This document shows positions 33,602 to 46,958 of a DNA stretch of 64,000 nt, piece after piece. Every line of letters starts with the position of its first letter. The stretch's first letter is position 1. Source of the stretch: Albula goreensis (Eukaryota > Chordata > Actinopteri > Albuliformes > Albulidae); assembly GCA_022829145.1 (NCBI GenBank), contig CM040755.1, positions 23,204,563 through 23,268,562 of the forward strand, written 5' to 3'. The notes under the pieces are model-generated. The model saw only the letters and a list, made by a program, of their open reading frames with translations. It ran no database searches and had not been told where the DNA came from. The position numbers and the translations under genes were made by a program.

Positions 33602-36600
33602 GGCTACCACCGGAAAGCTAATGAATAGGGGGGAAAAAACAACAGTTACAACATCTTACATCCGCAAGAACAGGGAGGACAAATGGGGCCACGCACCAAG
33701 AACCTACTGTAATGTCATCTTAATGGAGGGGGGACAAAATAAATCCTTTTCTCTGGGCACATCTGATATACTTGTGCCATCAGTGAATTGTGAAAAGCAC
33801 TACAGTGACACAAGCATGAGTGAAAGCTATTTTACTACTACAAACTATAGACTATTTAGAGCAGGTGAATAGGTACATATAGACTGTGTTGTGTTTGTGT
33901 GTGTGCAGTGAAGGGGGAGAGTGGGTAAGACAAAAGATTTGTGTCTTCTAATGTGCCGTGGTAGCGGGTGTCAGACATGCCGGTATATTAGAAACAGGAG
34001 CCTCACAGAGGTTTTCATCCATGACAGCATTATGGGTGTGTTGTGAATAATCCACCACTCAACATCCAACCAACAGCGGTCTTCATTCCAAAAACCGAAC
34101 CAATGCAGCTGAATTCTTATGGAGCGGCCTTACAGAATATTTAAGTCTTATGCACACAGTCAACACAATGACGCAAGTTCAAATATGTGCGTTCACACTC
34201 ACAAAATCCGAGCAAAAATAGAAATGAAAATAGCATTTGCTAGCCAGGGCTTTAAATGGAAGGAATTAAATTTGGATGGCAGGAAAATAAAACAATTGCT
34301 TTTTAAAAGGATCCCTGGGGTGCCTGATCGCTCGGAGTGGAAGCAGCAGGAAACAGGGCTGAAAAATAATGGTGAATTAAACAAACCTGATTTAAAGATA
34401 GTGGACAATGAGGTCTAATTTCACTAAGTAAGTAAAGGCAGTCATTTCCTGGTTCTGCAGCACTGGGAAAACATTTTCATCTGCCTTCAATTAAAAAAAA
34501 ACAATCAGCTTCAATGTTATGATAGGATGCAAAATGGTACATATATTATGCCATTGTTGCTCACTGAGGAAACAGAGGGGGAGAAAAGGCTTTTTAATCA
34601 AGCTGGTGGAGGGCTGTGTCAGTTCAACTGGCCAAAATCTTCATGCTTTATACATGTGCTCCCTCTGCTGGCTAATCAGTGGGATTGAATCCCTTTGCAA
34701 TGTCGTCGGCAAATAAGGAAAGAAAGTGAGCCATATTCTTTTAGCAAAATATGGCTATGTTAACAGAGGGTGGTGGTATTTCTGGGCATAGCAGGAAGTA
34801 CATCCAACCCTTAAGAATTGGTTTGGTTTTAAAAGTGTTAATAGGGATGAAGCAGTAGTAGTTTTTGTGCCAGGCAAATCCAGCATTCTGCCAGGGGCTA
34901 CTGTTTTTCACTGACCAAAGAATCTATGGACTAAAACAAAAAGACAATTGTGAGGGGAGGGAGGCAACAATAAAAAATGATATGACTTGTTGAAATGCAT
35001 TGTGGGTCCTGTGCATGCTTGCATACAGTGCTTTAGGCTAGACTAGTGTGAACGCAGACACACAGGAGTGTTTGAGGAAGGGCAGGTCACTGTGGAGGAC
35101 ACTGAGAATAAAAAAAGAGGGAAGTCTGACCCTCTGTGGGGACTACTGGCGCGCGGGGCAGTAGGAGATGACAGCACAATCTATCATCTTTAATTATGGC
35201 TCTGCGACACCTCGCCGATACCCAGCGTTCCTTCCACACGTGTTCGTCCCTGCTGCTGCAGCGGCCACCGGGACGTGACCCCGCCTGGTCCCATCACACA
35301 TTTGGCAGCACATTTTGGCTTTTGTTTTTTTTTTGTATTATTTTTCACTTCCCCCAATATAGCAGGCACTATCTCTTATGTTGGGCTGGTACATAATGTT
35401 ATTTTGTAATGCAGCCCAGCTGCATCTTAAGGGATGATACATCACATTGAGATTAAAGTTTGTGTGTAATCAGGGACCGCTGTACAACTGCTTGTATGTG
35501 TTTACGTAAAAATGTGTGTGGCCAATTCTGTTGAGAAAGAGGGCAGAGACATCCTTTTTCCCACTAGCAGCTGAAGGCTCCCTACTCCAGAAGACTGACA
35601 CAGCTCTGTCCGTCTCATTAGGGGCAGGGACATTACAGACAGAAAATCAAAAGGGCATTTTGTTCTCCAAGATTAAAGCCAGATTCAAAATAATGCACAC
35701 AAAGTACTGTTTTTCGAGAGCAGTGTGTATGCAGCGGAGGTGAACTCTGTGATAGAGGTACATAAGTGCATTAAAAGCTTTCTGACTGAAGGGTTCCTTT
35801 TGAACATCCGGGTGCAGTGTGAGGCCTGTAGAGAAGTGCAGAGATGCAGGGGAGACAATGAGGACTGTGTTACACAATGTATCTATTCAGACCAATGCTC
35901 CAGTATCCTTCATTTCACACACACAAGCACACTCAAATACAAGGACATGCATACAAGAACTTATGCCCCGCACTTAATAAAAAACATGTGCACAAAAAAC
36001 ACACACAGAGACAAATAATGGAAACAATACATTTCTAAAGTGATTTCGGCCCAGTATTTAAGGAGGAACCCCTTTAGCTTAATCAGAGATGGAATAGAAA
36101 TTTACTCCACACTCCAGAACATCCCATATAAGTTCAGTATTATTTAGATCTTGTGATTGTGGAGGTCATGGAAGTTGATTTTCTTTGTGTGTTCTTTCTT
36201 GAGTCTGTTTAGCAATGTGAAAGGATGAGTTATCTTGGAATGTAAGTACATCTTCCGGAAACAATTAATCATTTATCAAGTATTTACACATGTATAAATG
36301 TACACATTTTTCCACAAGGCTTTAAGAGAATTTAGGATGAGACCTGCAATGTCTTGTTGTAACTTTAGACCATGATTACATAAATTCTACACATAGTGTT
36401 ACTTTTTACATTTTATATATTTTAACACTGAGAGACAAATAGGTGTTACCCTGCTGCTGTTTTTCTTTGGTGTTTGGCATGGTGAGTTTTAATGCTATTC
36501 CCTTTGACAAAATAATTTACCCAACTCCATGACTGACTCACCTCGGCAATTCCAGCACTAACTATTTAACCTCTTTCTACATCTTTAAGGTTTCTTCTGT

Positions 36601-39600
36601 TGCTTTAGAAACTCTCAGATCTAAGTGCTGATTTTAGAACATCCTTAAGAGCAGAAACATACTGGTAACTAGACTGAACATTAATATGAAACACACATGT
36701 AGAGTCCTATTTAATTGGTTTCTGTTTCTTCAGAAATAATTCAACAAATGAAAAATGACTAATTCTGAAGTATTTTGTGTAGCCCTTGTTACATACATGA
36801 ATTCATGAAAAAGTCCCATGTATACAGGCGCACATACAGACTCTCTCACACACACAGATCTGTGAATACAGATCAGCCTCAGTTTGGGGTTCAGTCACAG
36901 TCACTGCCAACTGCCCGTGGGCTCGGCCACTGGCCCCACAGCACAACGCCAAAGCACAAGAAAGTGCAAAACGACAGCCGACTGAACAGGGGTAAGGCCG
37001 TGGAGCAATTATCACACACTCTGAAGTTACAGACATAAAAATTGTAATTTCACTCCATGCAAAAACGTGGCTGCATCTGTCATTCTCATGCATCCGATTC
37101 TCATAATTTTATTAATAATGAAAAAAATATATTTTAAAAAACTAATATAAATCAAGCAAATATATGTGCCGATTTAATTCTTCCAGGCTAATTTTATTAT
37201 TCATAACTTTTTTTCTGCTGCAGTGCAATTTAAATTGCCACAGTAAGGGTCAGCCAGAGGTCAATATCATTTCTCTTTCCTTTAACTGGAAAAACGAGGC
37301 GTAGGGAATGAGGCGGGAGACAGCCAGCACAAAAGAGTGAGCAACAAGGAAAAAAAGAGGAGAGAGTCTAACAGAAAATTAAGAGAGAGATGGAGAGAGC
37401 ATGGGTAAGGAAGAAGATTCATAGGATAAATATGAGAGAGAGGAGAGAGAAAGAAAACATAAAAATGAATGATAATTAGACAAGAAGCATGAAGTGTTAA
37501 AACCAAGTGCAGCTAGAGCCAAGAGTGACCTGATACAGACCCTCTAACTCAAATGTGGTTTCCTCTACTCTGTTTGTGACCTTGATATCAGACTAGCTGG
37601 ATACATCTTGAGACAACCAGACAGAACCCAAAATTAGGTATCTCTTGTTGTGCACCTCTGCCATCTAGTGGTTACTACATTTGTTACCAAAAGGCTTCAG
37701 GTTTGAAATCCTAGGGGACAGACTAGCCCAAAAGCAAAACACACACCATGAATAAATATCCAGCAGTATAAATGAAAATATGCTGATTTTGTGCTACACC
37801 AGCTTTTGAAGAGAAGAGTATTTGCCATGAAAAGGCATGTTTGAAAATGTTATTTCGATGACCAAAAAAAAAATAAGAAAGAAAGGTTCATTTTCTTTAA
37901 CAAGAGCTAATAAGATTTGTCATTTATTCATACATTAGATCATGGGAACAGCCTGCTACAAGGCAGTATGATTTTAGGGCATTCAGCATTTCAACACAAC
38001 ATGTAGGCTGTTTACAAATTCATCCTGCTGTAAAAATACAATAAGTCCTTCTCATAAAACCTGTACAGAACGACCAGGAAACATCTAAACCGGGATACTA
38101 TGACAAAACTTATTTAATAGTCATTGATAAACTCTAGAGAAAAGAATCCCACTCAAAGCGCACCTCCAAAGGAAACAGCAACATGACGTTAGGAGACAAG
38201 GAAGGCTGACATTCGACACACTACACAGCATGTTGGGACATTAGGCCTTGCTTGCAGTCATGACCAGGCTGAAGGCTAAGAATACAAAAGAAGGGGGACT
38301 ATGCTGGGAGGGGTGTAGCCTTGCATATGGCCTTGGCGGTGCGGGACTGTGTGTTCCTTCCAGTGAACGCTTAAGGACCTGTCAATCTTCTACTGTGAGG
38401 TTACATCACTTTGGGTTAGGTTAGGGCCGTCTCACTCCAGCACTGGAGGCCAGCAGAGTCTGCTGGTTTGTGGCTTGTTTCAGAATGCATAGATTCATTT
38501 AACTCTCTGATTGGCTGAAGAGGCCACACCCTTTGTTTCAAAGGTCAACACTGGCTGCAGATTTAAAGGAAATCACAAAACCTGTACATGCTGCAGCGCT
38601 CCCACATGGAGTGGAATCATCGGGAAAAAAGAAGTGTATGCCTCTGTAATATGCTTGGATTTACAGTCAACATTGTACACAGGCTTGCTCTGCAAGCACA
38701 CACAGATTGATTTGCTAAAACATGTCTATATTTATATATTCAGATACACTGACAGACCTATAGAGACACATGACCATGGAAAGAGAAAAAAGATCTGGAT
38801 GTGATCTGGCCCAAATTCCTCATGTAGTAATTGTTTAAAATGTCTGACACTACTGTGGAATGCTGTCATTACTAGATTACTGAGATAGGTCTGCAGAGCG
38901 TTTGCATTTCTATAGCATGGCAGGGCCACAGCGTGAGGTAGACACATCATCTCCTACTGCCTTCTTCCTCTCGCACACTCGTGAAAACAGAAATTGATTC
39001 TCCATGGATCTGTGTGGGGGGGGAGATGGGTCTCATCCTGAACTGGATATTTGCTTTTAGGTGAAGCCAAATGCATTAACAAAGCAGGAAAACAACAGTG
39101 CACCTCTAAGGGGGAAAATAAATAATGCAAACACCAAAAGAAAATGGTACTCTAAGGTAACTAAATACAAATTAAAACTGAATATACCTACATGTGTTTC
39201 ATATTAATGTCAATACAATGACCAGTATGTTTCTACAACAAATGACAAATTAAAATACGATCTGAAATTAAAGACAAGCCCACTAGGTGGCAGAATTTCA
39301 CAAAATTTTATTGTGCTACTAAGAAAATTCCATAACCTCCTCAAGTCAACACATTCAAATTATTCACTATTTAAAAATACCAAGTAATAATATTTTTATG
39401 TTATGCGAAAGCTCTTTGTGTGTTTTCTCTTTCGCTCAGAGCTCTTTATTTAAAACATAACTACATTTAAAGAAAAGATGCGGACTGAACCAGAAATTGA
39501 AAAAAAACCCAAGTCAATAATTTTAAATGCATTTACCCTTAATAAAAATCAGCATTTATCATGTAAGATATGCTTCAACGCCTCCCTATATTTCATTCAG

Positions 39601-40236
39601 GTCATTCAGATTCATCTCAAGTTTGTTCTGCTTTGGAGAATAAAAAGTGACGCATGATTAGTGAGCTGAATGTGTATTTGTCTCACCATGTTTCAGTGTA
39701 ACAATGGTCATGTCTATGACCATTTGTGCTCCTGCTAAAAATCTGTATTTTACATGTAGATAGGCAGTTAGAAAATAAATATAATTTAGATGTATATTCC
39801 TAGAGTAAGTGACTGTGAGACAGTGAAGACTACTTCTAGAAATTCTTATCTTACTTACAAGCAAATCGGTTGGTAAATAAATATAACTGACTATAACTTA
39901 AAATGTGCATATTTTCTGTATATGCTCATATATTCTTAGAATGACTAACCTATTTTCCTGAAAGTTATATTTTGTAATGAATAAGTGAAAATATTACATA
40001 TATATTGAACTGTCACAGTAATTCTTGCACCAGTTCAGCATCTTTTACAGATTTTAATTACAAACCTGTACACCAGCCCCAACATTATTTTTTTAAAAAT
40101 TTGAAATAACTTAGTCACACCTGTCTTACCATTAATTGTGTATTGTACATTTCACATGAATATGACAGGCTGTTATATCATTTTTATGATCCTTTTTAAT
40201 ATTCTTGATTTATGAATTTTAATATTGTAAAGCTTT

Positions 40237-40427
40237 TTAGATCCTCAGTTCATGCATCTTTCCCATGAACCTTTTTACCCTCTCTGGATCCACAGGATTG
40301 GCCCAGTAGCCTCCTCTTTTGAAATGTGAGCCAATTATCATTGCACTTGCATCAAGGTAGTGCTCCAGATTGTCATGGGTTACTCCTGAGCCAATCAGAA
40401 CTGGAATTCTTACTGACTGTGCCACCT
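40237..40427 (-). CDS. BtpA-family gene exon 6 and stop
   Basis: It has 191 nt after acceptor ctattgcag, phase 1, with the stop at 40237-40239. It carries GSGVTHDNLEHYL and GSHFKRGGYWANPVDPERV, the most diagnostic part of the family. Confidence 0.92.
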
Positions 40428-43400
40428 CTGCAATAGATAAGGGTCATGTTAGAGGTTGTCTCACTGTGAATATTTCTGCACTGATTCACTGATCTGTCTT
40501 GTGGACAAAAGGCTAAAACAGTGTGAACAGTAACTAGGGTAAGCCATCCACTACATATATATGTAGCCAATTTCTTTGATACATTGCTGTTGCCTAATAA
40601 GTGGCCTGGTCTACAAGAGCATGTAACACCAAACACAAGCTCCATTCACTGTGGTTCTACTCTCCATTGAAAACATATGTGCATATGTGTCTTCTACAAA
40701 TCTGTGTGAAAGAAACTGTACTTCTGTGCTCCTATAAAACACTTTACTATTGTCTAATCCATGAGAGAACCACTGATGGTGAGAAAAGCCATTTAGCCAA
40801 GGTTTGGTTATTGCTGACAATAAAAACCAGTCCTCTAAGCAGTTGTTTACCTCTGAAAGGAGTTTAACAGAAAATTGTGTAGCAGTGACACCATACCTTT
40901 GAGCTCTCCAGGGTCTGCCTCCAATCCTGTAGCAGCTCCTGTGAGGATTACACCCTCAGAGAGGAAGAACTCAGCTGCTCTCGCCGTCTCCACTACGCTC
41001 ATGTCGGAAGTCAGGGTATGGGAGCTGGGGAGGGAGGAGCAACCAGAGGGGAAGGGTGAATTTCAATCTGGGTCTAGGATGCCTCAACTTCTCTTCGAGT
41101 CAACATGGAGTGACATTTGCTATGATGTCTGAAGTCAGGGGTACTCAAAATGAAGCAATTAGCAGCTAAGGGATATAAAACCAGACCATAGACACTCAAA
41201 GCAAGCACACTTCATCAGACTCAAAGGATCAAACAATGAAAGACTGTACATATAGACCCAGCGTGCAGGCACTGTGTGTCAAAAATTTTGCTGGCTTGTC
41301 TGAAGCAGGTACTTAAGTGCCAGACTAACCCTTGTTTCTTGAACATGTACAATGATGTTGGCTCCAAACGCCCAAAAACAAGGTGGTGTTTATGTGTTGA
41401 ACACACAAACTAAAGTGCTGTGGGCTAGCAAGGTGTCCAGGACTAAGATGTGAATGCACCCTAAGAGATGGCGTCTTTAGACTAGCCCAATTTATCACTT
41501 CAGCATCCTCATTCCTGGGCCTTTACATGGACATCCAGGATCCTACATTCCTAGCTGGTAAAAGCACTGCGGTTGTAATGAGCTGCTCATGAGAAGGGGA
41601 ATTATTTCTCTCATTCAAACTTGTGCTGCCCAAGAGCATTCTGGCAAATGGCAGCGTAAGTTACCTGTGTTTCTTTTTGATGTCAGTGAAAATCTGGATG
41701 TGTTCACCTCCTATCACTTTTCGGTACCGCAAGAGGTCACCGGCACATGCGTTCAAAAGACCTTCATCCGCAACATGCGCGAACACAAATCCTTCAGCAC
41801 GGATGAAATCGAGACCTTCTCAGGATGAAACAAACAACATCAAAATTACTGAGGTGGAGTGTTTTACATGTACATTTTTTTTTAAATTGACTGTTCTTTA
41901 TTTGTCATATCCTGTGTGGTAACTATACAATGTGACAGTGAATCACAGAAAAAGTGAAATTTACAGGAGGGAAGTGTAAATTTCACAGATGAAAAACAGC
42001 TGATTCACAAAATCAGAATACAGTCAAGAATCATGTATAGAAGTTACCAAAAAAACCCTTCGAATTGACTTACAAACAAGCATTGGGTTTATTCTCACAA
42101 TTTTTTAAATACTAGCTGCTTGTGACCCACTTCTGGCAGTGGGTACTAATGTACAACAAATAGGAGGGAAGACACCTTGATCTAATAATTATCTTTGGCC
42201 TGTTATGGTAGTGTTATAGTAATTTAAGTAAAACCCATACCCTAACACATTACTCTATCATGTTTCATGTTTTCTTGTTTATTGTTCTTAAAACAGCATT
42301 ATGAGGTTTTATCAAAATAAAATTATCTATTAAGAACAAAAATGGTCTGGTATGCCAAAAAGGTTCAAGCAAAAACTAATCTTCTTCTAAAAGGGTCACC
42401 TTACTTAACAAGCATGCCATTTTTAAACATGGACAACAGTCAAAGCATTACATTCAACTCTCAGCCATGACAAAAACGTCAAACACACAGACAACGTGTA
42501 GGCAAACAAATTTGAGTTGGCTGCATTGCAGGGACATTAATGACAACTGTTTTGAATAAAAATGTGTGATGTCATTTGTAATAATTGTAATTTGTGGCAT
42601 ATCAACATGCAGTTGAAGTTCTCCCTGAGAAAAATAAAGTTATTCTGACTGCTGAACTGCATGAGTGTGCATACACTAGACAGCAGGTACATGTTTGATA
42701 ACTGGAGGCCCAAACAAGCAGGATTGTTGGCAGGTGTTCCCACCTGAGGCTAGAGCGACGGCCAGGGCCTGCTGGTTGGCAGCAGAGAGGATCTGGACCC
42801 CGAGGGGTAGGGACGGGAAAGTGTGTCTCACCGCTGCGCACACGGCCGTCATACAGGCGGACACCTCTGGTCCAGGGGCTAAAGTGTACGGAAGGTCATG
42901 CATGTTCTCAATGATCAACCCATCCTGTTAAACAAAAATGATATAACTCAGAATAATGAATTTCATCTTAACAGTCCTTGTCTAGTATGTCTTTTTGTTA
43001 ATTTTTTGAATAATCACATGAAGCAACACACAAAAGTTGTAGAAAATGTAACGTCTAACAATCAAACACACAGTCAGCTGCTGCTTCCCAGATAAAATTA
43101 TTAATATAACAATACTTTTTTTTTTTAAAATAACAACGAATTGAGTACTTTAATTGGCGTGGGCTTCTGTTACACTGTGAGCCCTTTATTATATATACGC
43201 GGTAACGTTACTTGTTTCAGTGTAAAAATGCTATTACGTTCTCCAGACAAGATGTTAGACTTAGCCAGTTTCACGCCGAAAAGGAAGGGAAGACGGGGGA
43301 GCTGTCACTTTGTCTCTACTGAACGCACATTTGATGAACAAACTTCAGAAAAAGAAAACAGTAAATGATACGTTACAATATCTGATTTTTCTTACAATTC

Positions 43401-43635
43401 CAGCATCAAGGTAGATTTCAGCTTCACGACGCGCAGTGTCAATTATCTCCGAAATCGTAGACTTCCCCAACGGAGTGCCTATAAGGTGAATTAGTACAGT
43501 TAGACACTACACAACAGCTTGGTGTTATTCAGAATTGTCTTACTGAAATGTAATATTTAAACCTGGTAAAGCTTTAACATGGACCATGCCAATTACTATC
43601 GACTTCAACCGCCCAAAAAGATCTAAGAACTTCAT
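40237..43635 (-). CDS. BtpA-family TIM-barrel protein, complete gene, 269 aa
   Basis: Six exons join in phase into 270 codons: 43563-43635, 43396-43478, 42744-42924, 41665-41818, 40897-41024, 40237-40427. The start ATG (43635-43633) opens MKFLDLFGRLKSIVIGMVHV. Family marks are GMVHVKALPG (residues 16-25), IIENMHD, GVQILSAANQQALAVALASG, the FVFAHVADEG segment, GVILTGAATG, and the C-terminal phosphate-binding-like LIGSGVT (217-223) followed by MIIGSHFK (236-243). BtpA was named from cyanobacteria, where it affects photosystem I accumulation; animal members (the C. elegans F13E9.13 type) have no established role. The length fits the family. Adjacent genes give no functional clue. I am confident of the family, not of substrate or location. 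Confidence 0.9.
40897..41024 (-). CDS. BtpA-family gene exon 5
   Basis: It has 128 nt, phase 2 to 1, acceptor agctcccag-type and donor AAAG|gtatgg. It encodes VETARAAEFFLSEGVILTG. Confidence 0.88.
41665..41818 (-). CDS. BtpA-family gene exon 4
   Basis: It has 154 nt, phase 1 to 2, acceptor catcctgag and donor CACAG|gtaact. It encodes FIRAEGFVFAHVADEG and IFTDIKKKH. Confidence 0.88.
42744..42924 (-). CDS. BtpA-family gene exon 3
   Basis: It has 181 nt, phase 0 to 1, acceptor tttaacag and donor TCAG|gtggga. It encodes GLIIENMHDLPY and GVQILSAANQQALAVA. Confidence 0.9.
43396..43478 (-). CDS. BtpA-family gene exon 2
   Basis: It has 83 nt, phase 1 to 0, acceptor ccttatag and donor ATT|gtaaga. 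It encodes a helix with ARREAEIYLDAGI. Confidence 0.88.
43563..43635 (-). CDS. BtpA-family gene exon 1
   Basis: It has 73 nt, phase 0 to 1, and donor CCAG|gtttaa. It encodes the start and the first strand (GMVHVKALPG). Confidence 0.85.
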
Positions 43636-43675
43636 TTTCTTTCAGTTTCCCAGGTTGGAATTGTTTTCCTCACAC

Positions 43676-43683
43676 CACGTGAC
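43676..43683 (-). promoter_or_regulatory. GTCACGTG E-box in BtpA-family promoter
   Basis: The - strand reads GTCACGTG, an E-box of USF/TFE type, about 41 bases upstream of the start codon. A CCAAT pentamer lies farther up (43876-43880) next to a short GC-rich run. Function is inferred from position and motif only. Confidence 0.4.
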
Positions 43684-45600
43684 AGTTCAAAGTGTATATT
43701 TGCTGTAATGTTGTGGCAGCAAATATAGATTTTTAAATAAATTATATACATTAATGTTCCGTATTGCCATAAAGAATGCGTAATTACTATAATACATTGA
43801 AAAATAAAAAGTACATTTAACACATTCCTCTGATAATTTGGCGTTAACACATTAAATGATTTGGTCAAAATCCAACCAATGAGCTGGGGCGGCGCTATGC
43901 CGTAGAAGTTTGTATATTGAACAGCTTGCTTTGCCCAGCTTGTTTGTATGTACATATGGATATACAAATATACACTTAAAACTGGAATGGGGGATGATTG
44001 ACAGTAAGGGGTCTTTGGAAATCTTTCCAAAAATGTTGTGAAATGTGATCAGTTGTCACAACAAATTTAGATTGCTACCTTCATTCATCTTTAAATCAAA
44101 ACTCAGTATATGAGAAATATAGAATGAATTTGAATGAATTTGCACAGCGACGGAACCGTATTTATCCCTGATAAGTCAACATTTTGTTCTATGATTCCAA
44201 GACTCTTCACATTAGACTACTTTATGACATACATGAGATGTATTTCATTTCATTCTTGTTGAAAAAATAAACAAAACATTGGGAGATGAAATTGAGGAGC
44301 CCAAGCTTCAGACCCTCCTCAGAGTAAGCCTGTAGTCTAGTGGATAAGGTACATGACTGGAACCTTGAGGTTGGTGGTTCAAGCCCCGGTCTATTGCAAC
44401 ACCATTGCTGTTGGGCCCCTGAGCAAGGCCTTCACCCCACATTGCTTCCAGGGGGGATTGGCTTTGGATAAAAGCGTCAGTTAAAATGACCACAATGTAA
44501 AGAGGCAAGGAAAGACTCCCTCATTTAAATCAGGATATCCTGAGCAGATACATTGGGGCAGGCCATTATGCCTGTAACTTAACGAGTAGTGCTAAGTGTC
44601 TGGTCGGTGTGGTTGGCAGGGATGTCCAGTATCCAGAAAGAACCAGGCGAAAAGCTGAATAGGCAGATGAGATTAACTGGAAGCTTGGCTGAAATGTGGG
44701 AAACTCACTCTGAAAGAGAGAGGAAATGGAACAGTGGAGAACAGAAACATTGAAACATTACATTTCAAACATGGCTGCTCTATGGAGGTGAATAGCAGCA
44801 TGATTCACAATGGTCCATAGCAAGTGTGAAAACACATCAAATATCATATAACCTAAAAATCTGTGCAAGTCTATCACACTAAGTTAATAAATAAACATAG
44901 AGTAATAGTCTTTATCCATGGAGCAGCAGGTCAGCTTAGCAGCAGCCATTGCCCATTGCTATGTATGGGTTGCCATTCTGGGTCTCTAGCATTTTCCTCT
45001 GCAGGAGGTGAGGTCAAGCTTGTGTGAGGAGCAGGGTTGACAGTGGCTGATGAATGCAGATTGTATTGGGAGCATGTTTTTATATTGTAATTATCTGTAA
45101 CCCTCTATTTGATCCAGATAGGTCATCTGAGAACTCGATTTAGCATATGGCAGAATGAGGCAGGTTTGCAGAGTGTGCAAATGCTGTGAGATTCTTGAGA
45201 GGAGCAGAGGGAAGATTAGACACATCAGTACAGGAGGTGTGAATGGTACTCATGCTACTGAGTGCAGCTCTTTTCTACTGAACTTCCTCATTGGCGTCAC
45301 ACTGCACCAGAGACCAGTCCTGGATGCCACATCAGAGAAACGGGTCCTCTTTAGGGTTGAAGGCATGCTTTAACCACATGCCCTGCACCATCTGTGTGAA
45401 GTATGTGTTGACAGTAAAATTTCTACTTTGTGTGGCCAAAAATAATGAAGTTAATCCATGTTTGGTGGGGTTATTTTTCTTTGAAAATAGCTCATTGTGG
45501 GAGTGTTCGCATGTCTTTGCAATCCTCAATCTGGAATGATGAAGTGCCTGAAATACAGTAAATTACCTGTTTAGAGACATGACAACAATTCCAGTGAAAA
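43684..45600. other. Intergenic stretch between BtpA-family and RIPK2-like genes
   Basis: It holds the BtpA-family promoter, one SINE (44326-44500) and otherwise AT-rich sequence with no coding character. Confidence 0.35.
44326..44500 (+). mobile_element. tRNA-derived SINE, + strand
   Basis: A box CTGTAGTCTAGTGGATAAGG and B box GGTTCAAGCCCCG are intact. They are followed by GGGCCCCTGAGCAAGGCCTT and the tail GGATAAAAGCGTCAGTTAAAATGAC ... AATGTAA. This is the common teleost SINE layout and the best preserved + copy in the window. Confidence 0.85.
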
Positions 45601-45605
45601 CAGTG

Positions 45606-45611
45606 TTTATT
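45606..45611 (-). other. Candidate poly(A) signal for the RIPK2-like gene
   Basis: It reads AATAAA on the - strand about 1.0 kb after the RIPK2-like stop codon, implying a 3' UTR of roughly 1 kb. Confidence 0.45.
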
Positions 45612-46608
45612 GAATGTATTACAACTTCCCCTCTAATAAATATTTACAGAAATACATAGTATATACCAATCTAATACATAATAATTGTTCAATATTAATA
45701 TAAATTATTAATATAAATTTTCTTGATTCAAGATACCAACGACCATCTGAACTACTGAGACATTCATACAGTTACGATAACAACATTCATGTCCCAAACC
45801 CACTGCTGTAAAAATACTGAATGTCCAAAAATTCAGACCACTTCCAGAAATAACGAAAATATCCATGAGATGTCAAACTGGAAGCAATATCCAGAAAACT
45901 GCATGCCCAATTCTGTGATCTTACTTGAGTAAATAATACAAAGACATACATAACTCAGCAATACCCAAACTCCCTAAGCATGGAAAGAAAATTCACCGGT
46001 GGTGTTTTAGGTATGTCAAAACATCATGAGGTGCCTTGTAATTCTTGAGAACTGTGATGTATAATATAGTATAAATACAGTAATCAAAATAGTGATCATA
46101 GTAAATTAATGTGTACAAAGCTTCCTAAATTGCATGATGCAAACATACACAGGGTGAGAGCTTTGATACAGGTACAACTACTGCAAGTTTTATAAAAACT
46201 ACAGGGCTAGTTTTAAAGCAATCCATTAAGAACCTCAGTAATAAATACAGAATATCAACCATAAAGGATGTCATAAAAGGACCATTCCCACAAGCCACAA
46301 GTAATGACAGTACTGTAGTTACATTGACATCATCAGCACACTGTGGGAAAGTTCACCACTACACAGCAATCCAATTAGTCCTGACTGTATACCTGACACT
46401 TCAGTGGGACTGTTTGTGTTCTCTCCCCATCCAAGAGCTCACAAAGACAGGTGAAAGTATTGTGGCAGACATGTAACCGAGTCATTCAGCAATCACTTCA
46501 GTCACAGGACGCTACTTCAGAGTATTCAGATTGGGTCTGCACCGCTCCAGTCAGAGACACTTAAGTGACATCAGCCACGTACTGTCAAGCGACTGCATTG
46601 ACCGCTCC

Positions 46609-46958
46609 TTAAAGAGATCCCCTGGGGATATTGAAGGTGAGTTCACCCTCCCTCCCACTGCAAAGGTGGCAGGGGCTGTGGGCAGTCACCATGGAGACCA
46701 GGCCCAGGGTGGAGACCACCAGGGTGGCGGCTGCCTCCCCCAGGCAGAGGCAGGTGTCCAGCAGGGAGCGTGTGCGGGCGTCCAGTGTTAAGGCAGCCGT
46801 GATCAGCTCGTACGCCTCCCGGTTCAGTGCCCGTCGGGCCAGCAGGACGTCCAATAGGTTGTTTAGGCGGCCCTCAGTCATCCCCCTTATGATGACCTCA
46901 CGTCTCTCCCGCAGAATCTGATGGCAGCTCTGCCCTGAAAGGCAGCCAAATGGATTAC
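46609..46958 (-). CDS. RIPK2-like gene, last coding exon (CARD)
   Basis: It has 350 nt with the stop at 46609-46611. Two acceptors keep the frame: ccccacag (from 46958) and ctttcag (from 46934). It encodes a CARD with LNNLLDVLLARRALNREAYE and TRSLLDTCL, followed by a Cys/His-containing tail. Confidence 0.88.

Larger units (their letters stand above)
25413..40236. other. Intergenic region, no protein gene recognised
   Basis: The first about 1.2 kb is probably 3' UTR of the coiled-coil gene. The rest holds the repeats listed separately, CNE-like stretches (about 27080-27650, 28980-29400, 34080-34420) and AT-rich filler. 36040-36760 may be an old transposon but its ends are unclear. ORFs in this span are short, lack protein-like composition or lie in repeats. 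Confidence 0.4.

Noticed and set aside
36040..36760. Possible decayed DNA transposon
   Set aside because: Style suggests an old repeat, but I could not find inverted ends, a target duplication or a readable transposase.
44326..44420. Possible tRNA gene
   Set aside because: A and B boxes are present, but the rest matches a SINE body and tail and no cloverleaf closes.
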